Shown one piece after another: positions 57,667-64,000 of a DNA stretch of 64,000 nt. The position numbers and the translations under genes were made by a program. The stretch is from assembly GCF_002096335.1 (NCBI RefSeq), contig NZ_NCUW01000026.1:124001-188000 (forward strand), in the 5' to 3' direction. The notes beneath the pieces were generated by a model. The model saw nothing but the letters and a program-made list of their open reading frames with translations, was not told the origin of the DNA and did not search any database. Numbering within the stretch: position 1 is the stretch's first letter; each line of letters opens with the position of its first letter. The DNA comes from Streptococcus oralis subsp. dentisani (lineage in GTDB: Bacteria; Bacillota; Bacilli; Lactobacillales; Streptococcaceae).

Positions 57667-57694
57667 TAAAAAAGCCCACTTTTCAGTAGACTTA
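57667..57694 (-). terminator. Terminator of yefM-yoeB (copy of the tmcAL terminator)
   Basis: AAGCCCAC (57672-57679) pairs, with G-U pairs, with GTAGACTT (57686-57693); a T-run follows on the minus strand. The yoeB stop codon lies in the stem. The 28 bases match those at 58313-58340 with two differences. Confidence 0.8.
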
Positions 57695-57946
57695 GTAATG
57701 ATCTTTGAAGGACAAGAAAGCCACGCTATCTCCATCCATCATATAAATCAAGCGATTTTCTGCATCAATGCGACGTGACCAAGCACCTTGATAATCATAC
57801 TTGAGCGGTTCTGGTTTCCCCATTCCTACAAAAGGATCGCGTTGAATATCCTTGATTAATTTATTGATTCTTTTTAGTGTTTTCTTGTCCTGGTTTTACC
57901 AATAGTAATAATCCGCCCAGGCATCTTCTGTAAATCTGAGCAGCAT
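57692..57946 (-). pseudogene. yoeB: YoeB-type toxin with a premature stop at codon 17
   Basis: The minus strand reads MLLRFTEDAWADYYYW, then TAA (57896-57898), then NQDKKTLKRINKLIKDIQRD, PFVGMGKPEPLKYDYQGAW, SRRIDAENRLIYMMDGD and SVAFLSFKDHY with a stop at 57692. Apart from the TAA this is a full 84-codon YoeB, a ribosome-dependent mRNA endonuclease. A Gln codon (CAA) is the expected residue there, so one C to T change explains it. The C-terminal catalytic residues are still encoded but should not be translated. The gene starts 3 bases after the yefM stop, with GAGGAG as ribosome binding site. Confidence 0.92.
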
Positions 57947-57949
57947 TTC

Positions 57950-58204
57950 TCACTCCTCAATCACATGGACTTGTGTGCTTCCAGCACGGACTTGAGCCAT
58001 TCCTCGCAAGACCTTGTCAGAAAGTTCCTTATTTTGAGCGATTCTCAGGGTTTCTTGAATACTATCCCACTCGCTCTTTGAAAGAACTACAATGTCCTCG
58101 TCTGGATTTTTATTGACCACCGTCAAAGGTTCAAACTCATCGTTTACCTTCTTCATATAGTCCTTTAAATGATTTCGGAATGTTGAATAAAGAACTGCTT
58201 CCAT
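57950..58204 (-). CDS. yefM: YefM-type antitoxin
   Basis: An 84-residue Phd/YefM antitoxin (MEAVLYSTFRNHLKDYMKKV; later EDIVVLSKSEWDSIQETLRI) that neutralises YoeB and represses the operon. I start it at the Met at 58204 in line with other streptococcal YefM proteins; an in-frame Met 13 codons upstream is less likely. The reading frame is intact although the toxin next to it is broken. A CTTGTACAAG palindrome, like the TGTACA core bound by YefM in E. coli, lies upstream. Confidence 0.92.
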   Translation of the reverse strand: MEAVLYSTFRNHLKDYMKKVNDEFEPLTVVNKNPDEDIVVLSKSEWDSIQETLRIAQNKELSDKVLRGMAQVRAGSTQVHVIEE

Positions 58205-58234
58205 AACCATACCTCGTTTTACCTCTTTTCCACT

Positions 58235-58276
58235 ATTATACACGAAAAGGAAAAAAATATCAGGAACTTGTACAAG
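58235..58276 (-). promoter_or_regulatory. yefM promoter with a TGTACA-type operator
   Basis: Minus-strand TATAAT (58235-58240) preceded by GTG gives an extended -10. The palindrome CTTGTACAAG (58267-58276) lies just upstream of the -35 position and contains TGTACA. Confidence 0.6.
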
Positions 58277-58312
58277 ATTTTTCCTTTTCTATCTAGTTAT
58301 TCGAAAATCTTC

Positions 58313-58340
58313 TAAAAAAGCCTACCTTTCAGTAGACTTA
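58313..58340 (-). terminator. Terminator of tmcAL
   Basis: AAGCCTAC (58318-58325), loop, GTAGACTT (58332-58339), followed by six T on the minus strand. The tmcAL stop codon lies inside the stem. It is near-identical to the terminator at 57667-57694. Confidence 0.85.
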
Positions 58341-59435
58341 GTTTGTTTCTATTCTAATGGGTACCCTGCCGAAATTCTGCTCTGCTATACTTGGATTCCC
58401 TAGTTGGTAAATCTGGTCTGCTTTTTGGGTCATGGCATCCCAAGGTTCTTTACCAATTCGGCTAAGTAGATGGACCTGCTCTTTCAGAGACTTGAGATGC
58501 TGTCTACCTTTTTCGGTAAAACCAAGGACATGAATGGCTTTTGGCAAATCACTTTCTCTGGCCTGCACTAAAATATAGGTCAAGAGGCGTCTGACACGCG
58601 CCTTAGTGTAGCGTTTGGTCGCAACAGCCTCGACCAATTCTTCCACAGACTGGGCTGTCTTGATGGCATCCTTGATACGCACTGCCATTTCTTGATTGAC
58701 CTGATAGATAGTTGTTAAGTCTGGATTTGACAAGATTTGATAGCGGAGCAAGGGAAAATAGTCATCCCAGCTCACCTTACTTGCCTGCTCAAAGAGAGCA
58801 ACAGAAGGCATAAAGCGTTCTAAGAAATCTTTGTCCCTCTGGTGCTGACGGAGGGCTGTTGCCGAGGCAAAGTCCACATCCTTGTCCACAGAATGGTAAT
58901 TCGCTCCCTGACGCTGAATCGGCTCAAGCTTAATGTTGCATCCTGAAACCGCCTTGGCATAGGCCAGAGCAAGAACATGATTGGGGGTATTGCCAGAAAA
59001 ATCAAGACCTGCAAATTCCTTCCACATGGCTTGGGTTTTCTGGGGATAGGAGAGAGAATCAGGCAAATTTTCCACAAAATTCTCCATCTCTCTACCTTGC
59101 TCTGTGTATAAGTCAGCGATTTTCTGGTAATCCAGAACTTCTTCTGTCCCAAAAGCGAGGCTATCAATGCCCAACCGAGCCAAGATATCCACAGCTCCTT
59201 GGCCAAAGAAATCCGCCGCCTGAACACTGACTAAAAAGGGCAATTCCACTACCAAGTCTGCGCCATTTTCCAGTGCCATCTGGGCCCGTGTCCACTTATC
59301 AACGATAGCGGGCTCTCCGCGCTGCATGAAATTTCCAGATATGGCAACGATTTTCAGCCCCTCCACCTGATCCAGCAGGTATTTATGGCCATTATGAAAA
59401 GGATTGAACTCCGCGATAATACCGGTGATGGTCAT
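58338..59435 (-). CDS. tmcAL: tRNA(Met) cytidine acetate ligase (YlbM family)
   Basis: A 365-residue nucleotidyltransferase-fold protein. The HxGH-type motif is in [20 protein letters not shown], followed by [18 protein letters not shown] and a conserved GANYHSVD. In Bacillus this family makes N4-acetylcytidine at the wobble position of elongator tRNA-Met using acetate and ATP. It lies 9 bases after the methyltransferase gene and is last in the yqeG-to-tmcAL run. Confidence 0.9.
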   Translation of the reverse strand: MTITGIIAEFNPFHNGHKYLLDQVEGLKIVAISGNFMQRGEPAIVDKWTRAQMALENGADLVVELPFLVSVQAADFFGQGAVDILARLGIDSLAFGTEEVLDYQKIADLYTEQGREMENFVENLPDSLSYPQKTQAMWKEFAGLDFSGNTPNHVLALAYAKAVSGCNIKLEPIQRQGANYHSVDKDVDFASATALRQHQRDKDFLERFMPSVALFEQASKVSWDDYFPLLRYQILSNPDLTTIYQVNQEMAVRIKDAIKTAQSVEELVEAVATKRYTKARVRRLLTYILVQARESDLPKAIHVLGFTEKGRQHLKSLKEQVHLLSRIGKEPWDAMTQKADQIYQLGNPSIAEQNFGRVPIRIETN

Positions 59436-59444
59436 GATGCTCTC

Positions 59445-60185
59445 CTACTTCTGCGCGACAAAAAACCAACGGGTGCTGGTTTCTGTTGGTTCCTTGTCCT
59501 CAAAGTCCGCATAGAGTTTGAAGGACTTGAAACCAGCTTGTTCCAGCAAAATATCATAGGTCAAGACCTCATAAGTTCGCTCCTCATGCACTTCATCGTG
59601 GCGACTAAAGGAACCGTCTGCTTCCTTGATAAAGAAGGTCAACTCATGCACGATGGAGTGAGGTGCCGCGTCCTCGTAGGTATCCCAGAGCATGGCAAAA
59701 TCTTCTGCATTTTCATGGTAAGAATAGCCTGGAAAAACTTCATCTGTCTGGTAGGTCGAATGGACATCAAAGATAAACACACCATCTTCGTTGAGGGCAT
59801 TATAGACTTCCTTAAAGACGTCCCCTACTTCCACCTCATCCTGCATATAGCAGATAGAGTCCGAATAACAAGTGACAAAGTCATATTTACCCGCCTTGGA
59901 TAAATCCAGCATGTTGCCTTCTATAAAAGAAATCTTTTGCTTGGCTGAAGTCGCTCTCTTCTCTGCAATCTTCAGCATATCTGCACTCAAGTCGAGTCCA
60001 GTTACATCAAAACCAGCTTGAGAAAAGCGGACAGACTGGATACCTGTTCCACAAGCCAATTCTAAGAGTTTCTTTCTCTCCTTAGTCTTAGGCAAATGTC
60101 GCAGCGAAAAATCCGTCCATTTGTCGTATAAACTATCATCCATCACAGCATCGTAAACAGCCGCAAAGGTTTCATAAGTTGCCAT
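59445..60185 (-). CDS. Class I SAM-dependent methyltransferase
   Basis: A 246-residue methyltransferase with the SAM motif LLELACGTGIQSVRF (motif I) and GLDLSADML (motif II), then FVTCYSDSICYM and VFIFDVHSTY. It starts MATYETFAAVYDAVMDD from 60185; a Met two codons upstream (60191) is possible. The substrate is unknown. Gene position between rsfS and tmcAL, both concerned with translation, hints at an RNA or translation-factor target, but this is only context. The tail of a hairpin repeat unit ends a few bases before its start codon. Confidence 0.87.
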   Translation of the reverse strand: MATYETFAAVYDAVMDDSLYDKWTDFSLRHLPKTKERKKLLELACGTGIQSVRFSQAGFDVTGLDLSADMLKIAEKRATSAKQKISFIEGNMLDLSKAGKYDFVTCYSDSICYMQDEVEVGDVFKEVYNALNEDGVFIFDVHSTYQTDEVFPGYSYHENAEDFAMLWDTYEDAAPHSIVHELTFFIKEADGSFSRHDEVHEERTYEVLTYDILLEQAGFKSFKLYADFEDKEPTETSTRWFFVAQK

Positions 60186-60190
60186 ATTCA

Positions 60191-60430
60191 TGATACCAAG
60201 TCCGTCCGTAATCGGAATGAAAATTAGGAGCTTGACGATGGAGACGAGCTCCAAGGAAGGCTATCTATTTTCCGATGATTACAGGACGGGTTCAAATCCT
60301 TTCTAAGATACAAAGAGCGTTAAAAGCAAGGAGAAAATAGGAAACTTTCTGTTGTATCGTCAGATACCAAGGAAGTTACTCTTTTTCTCACAGCTCTTAG
60401 CTCGTGTTCAGTTTCAACATCAACCAAACA
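60191..60430. repeat. Two further units of the pnp-upstream repeat family
   Basis: Units begin with GAAAATTAGG at 60219 and GAAAATAGG at 60333 (114 bases apart), after the tail of an earlier unit (GATACCAAG, 60192-60200). Small hairpins sit at the same place as in the pnp copies, with new stem sequences: TGGAG/CTCCA (60239-60253) and GTATC/GATAC (60354-60367). Relative to the downstream gene on the minus strand, the orientation is the same as at pnp. The rest of the gap up to rsfS holds no recognised gene. Confidence 0.72.
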
Positions 60431-60505
60431 CGACGCCCTCACCTTTCCATCAATTTCTTTTAAAATAAGCAAAGAAACCCAGTTGACTGCAACTGAGTTC
60501 ATCTA

Positions 60506-60859
<354 letters not shown>

Positions 60860-61453
60860 TTAGTCCTCTTTCAAATAGTGCACATAGGCGTTATAGGTTT
60901 CAAGGGTTTGGGGATAGATGGGAAATCCCTGATGAGCTAGATGCTCGACAGTGCGAGCTGTCTCATAGGCCACTGCCTTATTGAGCGATAAACTTGCAAT
61001 CTCACGCGCCTGGTCCACTCCTGGAAAGGCACGATTGTGCTCGATGTAGTCTGCTACATAGATGACCTTGTCTAAGTCTGTCATCTGAGCCGCCCCGACT
61101 GTATGGATTTCAATAGCTCGCAGGATTTCTGGATCATGCAAATCCAAGTCTTCCTGAATCTTGTAAATTCCAACCATACCATGCCAGACATTATTGCCCC
61201 AGTTTTTGAGGTCAGGGTCTAATTGGTAACGGTCAATCAAGTCTAGAAATTCCTGATCTGACAGCTTTTTAGCATAGTCATGAAGAAGTCCTGCTAGACC
61301 AGCTTTCTCGGCATCGACTCCGAATCTCTCCGCTAGTTCTATGGCTGCACGCTCTACACCCAAGCAATGGGTTAAACGTTTTTCAGGTAGAAACTCTGCC
61401 ATTTTTTCCAACAAAGCCTCTCGGGAGCAGTTGATATAGTCTTGATAGGCCAT
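60860..61453 (-). CDS. yqeK: HD-domain nucleotide hydrolase YqeK
   Basis: A 197-residue HD protein; YqeK homologues hydrolyse diadenosine tetraphosphate symmetrically. The metal ligands are visible in [27 protein letters not shown] and the later [10 protein letters not shown] and [12 protein letters not shown]. Its start overlaps the nadD stop by one base (TGATG) and its stop abuts rsfS. Confidence 0.93.
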   Translation of the reverse strand: MAYQDYINCSREALLEKMAEFLPEKRLTHCLGVERAAIELAERFGVDAEKAGLAGLLHDYAKKLSDQEFLDLIDRYQLDPDLKNWGNNVWHGMVGIYKIQEDLDLHDPEILRAIEIHTVGAAQMTDLDKVIYVADYIEHNRAFPGVDQAREIASLSLNKAVAYETARTVEHLAHQGFPIYPQTLETYNAYVHYLKED

Positions 61454-62082
61454 CAGTAGAGCCCCTCCTTCTCGATGTAGTCTAGCACTGGCTGAGGTAG
61501 GAGAAAGTTAGGTTTCCGACCTTGGGCAAGGAAGTCACGCACCATGCTGGATGAGATATCCATGAGGGGTACATCCACCCAGATGACTGGATAGGAAGTC
61601 CCTGCCTTGTAGCGTGGGCGCTGAACCCCCACAAACTGAACCATGTCAACCAGCTCATCAATTCGGTACCACTTGGGCAGATAATCCACCATATCAGCTC
61701 CGATAATGAAGTAATAATCCGTGTCAGGATGTTGCTCTGTCAAAATCTTCATGGTGTCGTAGGTGTAGGAAATGCCCTTGCGCTCTAACTCAATGGTTTC
61801 AATGGCTAGGCCTTCAATCCCCTCAATCGCCAATTCAAGCATCTTGAGACGATGGTGCTCAGGGATGGTTTCTTTTTTATCTACATGAGGGGGCTGATAT
61901 TCAGGCATGAGCAGGACCTGATCCAGTCCCAACTGTTGTCGCACTTGGTCCGCAACGATAAGATGGGCATTGTGAACGGGGTTAAAATTTCCCCCTAAAA
62001 TCCCGACTTGTTTGCGTTTTTTCTCCTTGATTTCTGGCTCCAACTCTACCTTGGTAAAGGGAGTCAATAATTCAATTGCCAT
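61453..62082 (-). CDS. nadD: Nicotinate-nucleotide adenylyltransferase
   Basis: A 209-residue NadD that adenylates nicotinate mononucleotide in NAD synthesis. The nucleotide-binding start [20 protein letters not shown], the middle [17 protein letters not shown] and the [14 protein letters not shown] motif are typical. It follows yhbY after 51 bases and is coupled to yqeK. Confidence 0.96.
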   Translation of the reverse strand: MAIELLTPFTKVELEPEIKEKKRKQVGILGGNFNPVHNAHLIVADQVRQQLGLDQVLLMPEYQPPHVDKKETIPEHHRLKMLELAIEGIEGLAIETIELERKGISYTYDTMKILTEQHPDTDYYFIIGADMVDYLPKWYRIDELVDMVQFVGVQRPRYKAGTSYPVIWVDVPLMDISSSMVRDFLAQGRKPNFLLPQPVLDYIEKEGLY

Positions 62083-62133
62083 AGGCTCGTCTTCCTTTAA
62101 TTCTCTGTAAAAACAGTTGTTTGGAGTAGGTGT

Positions 62134-62445
62134 TTAGATTTCTTTAACTTTCTTGGAAATCTTGCGATTTTCTTTCTTGCTGGATTGTTTAAACAAGATC
62201 AAGATGCGTCCGATTTTTTGGACAGTATCCACACCGATTTCTTCTTCCAAGATTTCAGCTACTTCGTGGATGTTTTCATCTGTGTTTTGTAAGAGAGTAA
62301 CCTTGATCAATTCACGCGCGTCAAGAGCTTGACGGACGCTAGTTTTGATTTGGTCGTTGAGACCATTTTTTCCGATTTGGATGATGGGTTTGAGGGTGTG
62401 TGCCTGGCTGTTGAGGAAGGCACGTTGTTTTGATGTTAATGACAT
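62134..62445 (-). CDS. yhbY: YhbY-type RNA-binding (CRM domain) protein
   Basis: A 103-residue CRM-domain protein that associates with pre-50S ribosomal particles. It shows LTSKQRAFLNSQAHTLKPII, the GxxG-like loop QIGKNGLND and IGRILILFKQS. It is part of the yqeH-nadD operon block, but is separated from yqeH by a 211-base stretch filled with hairpins. Confidence 0.94.
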   Translation of the reverse strand: MSLTSKQRAFLNSQAHTLKPIIQIGKNGLNDQIKTSVRQALDARELIKVTLLQNTDENIHEVAEILEEEIGVDTVQKIGRILILFKQSSKKENRKISKKVKEI

Positions 62446-62485
62446 AATCTTTCTTCCTTTTTTGATAGTTATTTTAGGTGGTGAG

Positions 62486-62645
62486 GGACGGTCGGAACTA
62501 ATTTTCCAAAGATTTCATCTTTGAAAAATGGATTTCCTAACCTCACACTTGAGCCTAGGTCTCAAGTGTGCCCCTTGCCAATCTAACGATTGGCAATCAC
62601 ACCACGGCAATAACTATCTTTTTATGAGCTCACTTTGTTCGCTCA
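62486..62645 (-). repeat. Multi-hairpin intergenic element, copy B
   Basis: Read on the minus strand it has hairpin TGAGC/GCTCA (62625-62645), the anchor GCCGTG (62603-62608), hairpin 1 TTGCCAATC/GATTGGCAA (62575-62596), hairpin 2 CACACTTGAG/CTCAAGTGTG (62544-62570) with TAGG in the loop region, hairpin 3 CAAAGAT/ATCTTTG (62507-62523) and the anchor ACCGTCC (62486-62492). Order and anchors match copy A at 24447-24586, while the stems differ but remain paired. It fills the gap between yqeH and yhbY inside an operon. Confidence 0.65.
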
Positions 62646-62656
62646 GTGATTTTATT

Positions 62657-63763
62657 TTAAATAATTGCTTTTCGTGTGACGACGGCGACGCCTTCTGGTG
62701 CCCAGACGGCGACTTTGGCAGTGCCTGTTACTCGGATCCAGCCTAGTCCTGAGATGACCAGGTCAGTCTTGTCCTTGATGCTAAAGACATGTTGGACTAG
62801 TTTGGGAAAATCTTCTTTTTCTTTACTATTTGGTGGTGTGAGAAGGGTTCCGAGGTGCTTGTCGTAGAAAGCACTAGCCCCTTGAAGCTTAGTACGGTGA
62901 AGTTTGAGTTCATTATCAAAGAAGGCTGTAAAACCTTGCTTTTCTCCTGCAATAAAGTCAAAGCGTCCGAGACCACCTAAAAATAGGGTTTGTTCAGGAT
63001 TGAGCTGATAGGTTTTGGGCTTGATTTCCTTTTTAGGACTGACATACTTGAGGTTTTTAGCCGTCAAGTAGTGAGCCATCTGGTGGAGATGGATAATCCC
63101 CGGCGTATCGTAGATATAAGATCCGTCATCAAGTGGGATCTCAATCTTGTCCAAGGTTGTCCCTGGGAATCGCGAAGTCGTAATGACATTCTGGTCACCC
63201 GTGATTTCTTGGATAATGGCATTGATAAGGGTTGATTTTCCAACATTGGTTACCCCAACGACATAGACATCGCGTCCCTTACGGTAATGCTCGATTTTGT
63301 CAATGACTTCCTTGATGGCATGTTTGTTTTGAGCTGAAGTTAGGACGACATCTACTGGACGAAGACCTTCCTCGTGGGCACGTTCCATGAGCCACTGGCT
63401 AATCTTGCCCGGTTTAACAGACTTGGGCAGGATATCTTTTTTATTTCCAACCAAGAGGACATCATTGCCCGATACAAAGCGTGGCAAGCCTGGGATGACA
63501 GAACCATTAAAGTCAAAGATGTCAATGACATTGACCACCAAGGCATCACTGTCTCCCACCTCGTGCAAGAGCTTGAGGAAATCATCGTCCGTCAACTGGA
63601 CATCTGTAATTTCATTGTAATGGCGGAGACGGAAACAGCGTTGGCAATAGACTTCGCCTGTCTCCAACCCTTTTTCGAGTGCCGACTGGGGCGTAAATCC
63701 AAGACCAGCCTTGTCTGTCGTCTGAATGGTTGCTCCACAACCAATACAGAGAATTTCTTCCAT
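62657..63763 (-). CDS. yqeH: Ribosome biogenesis GTPase YqeH
   Basis: A 368-residue circularly permuted GTPase needed for 30S subunit assembly. An N-terminal zinc finger (CIGCGATIQT and YCQRCFRLRHYNE) is followed by G4 VGNKKDILPKS, then G1 GVTNVGKSTLINA and G3 YDTPGIIH, the permuted order typical of the family. It begins 2 bases after the yqeG stop. Confidence 0.96.
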   Translation of the reverse strand: MEEILCIGCGATIQTTDKAGLGFTPQSALEKGLETGEVYCQRCFRLRHYNEITDVQLTDDDFLKLLHEVGDSDALVVNVIDIFDFNGSVIPGLPRFVSGNDVLLVGNKKDILPKSVKPGKISQWLMERAHEEGLRPVDVVLTSAQNKHAIKEVIDKIEHYRKGRDVYVVGVTNVGKSTLINAIIQEITGDQNVITTSRFPGTTLDKIEIPLDDGSYIYDTPGIIHLHQMAHYLTAKNLKYVSPKKEIKPKTYQLNPEQTLFLGGLGRFDFIAGEKQGFTAFFDNELKLHRTKLQGASAFYDKHLGTLLTPPNSKEKEDFPKLVQHVFSIKDKTDLVISGLGWIRVTGTAKVAVWAPEGVAVVTRKAII

Positions 63764-63765
63764 AG

Positions 63766-64000
63766 TTAAATTCCTTTTTTATATGTAATCGGTCCGTACT
63801 TTTCAGTAATTTGCTTCATGACACGGCGCTCGCGAGCTCGGTTAATCTGCGTCTTGATAGAGTCATGTTGGACCAAGGGTTTGACCAAAATTGAGCGAAT
63901 TCCTGCACGATGCGCTGCACGAATATCCGTCATGAGTTGGTCGCCGACCATGACCACTTCATTTTTCTCATAGTGAAATTCCTTCATAGCACGATCAATC
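63766..64000 (-). CDS. yqeG: YqeG-type HAD phosphatase, C-terminal part (cut by window edge)
   Basis: The visible 78 codons run off the right edge of the window in an open frame (IDRAMKEFHYEK...). The HAD motif region VVMVGDQLMTDIRAAHRAG and TILVKP-like SILVKPLV fit YqeG, a HAD IIIA phosphatase found next to yqeH throughout the Firmicutes. The start codon and catalytic Asp lie outside the window. Confidence 0.88.
   Translation of the reverse strand, partial: IDRAMKEFHYEKNEVVMVGDQLMTDIRAAHRAGIRSILVKPLVQHDSIKTQINRARERRVMKQITEKYGPITYKKGI

Overview
The window is chromosomal DNA of a low-GC Firmicute, almost certainly a Streptococcus of the mitis group (mitis, oralis, infantis, pneumoniae relatives). 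The evidence is the gene order metE-metF-pnp-cysE...cysS-mrnC, a scrK-scrA/scrB-scrR sucrose locus beside mvaA-mvaS, the phpP-stkP pair after priA-fmt-rsmB, and the yqeG-yqeH-yhbY-nadD-yqeK-rsfS block. Most genes lie on the minus strand. I see no tRNA or rRNA gene.

Layout. 1-10.7 kb: RNA and sulfur metabolism (mrnC, cysS, cysE, pnp, metF, metE), with a hairpin-rich repeat array in the long pnp upstream region. 10.9-23.6 kb: an accessory, partly defence-related region. It holds a pyrimidine-dimer glycosylase-like gene with a DUF1722 partner, a HigB toxin with an antitoxin fused to an ImmA/IrrE peptidase, a type I restriction-modification operon (hsdR-hsdM-hsdS) that runs on into a KwaB-like gene and a small membrane protein, and a helicase gene broken by a one-base contraction. 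23.7-30.4 kb: a TVP38-family membrane protein and the sucrose PTS locus. 30.5-41.2 kb: a complete type I-E CRISPR-Cas system (cas3-cse1-cse2-cas7-cas5-cas6e-cas1-cas2/DnaQ plus 17 repeats), inserted between scrR and mvaA and bordered by a second, decayed mvaA 3' end. 41.7-55.7 kb: housekeeping genes for the mevalonate pathway, ThrE-type export, Ser/Thr kinase and phosphatase, rsmB, fmt, priA, rpoZ, gmk and rny. 55.8-58.2 kb: an accessory pocket with a membrane-anchored KAP-type NTPase and a yefM-yoeB module whose toxin has an in-frame stop. 58.3-64 kb: tmcAL, a methyltransferase, rsfS, yqeK, nadD, yhbY, yqeH and partial yqeG.

How they work together. The hsd operon, the Kiwa-like pair, type I-E CRISPR-Cas and possibly the KAP NTPase would give layered phage defence; two toxin-antitoxin modules sit nearby. 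Three accessory inserts (CRISPR-Cas, yefM-yoeB and a multi-hairpin element at 24.4 kb) are each flanked by a duplicated terminator or gene end, which suggests recombination at gene 3' ends. Two families of non-coding, hairpin-rich repeats with changing stem sequences are the most notable unexplained structures.
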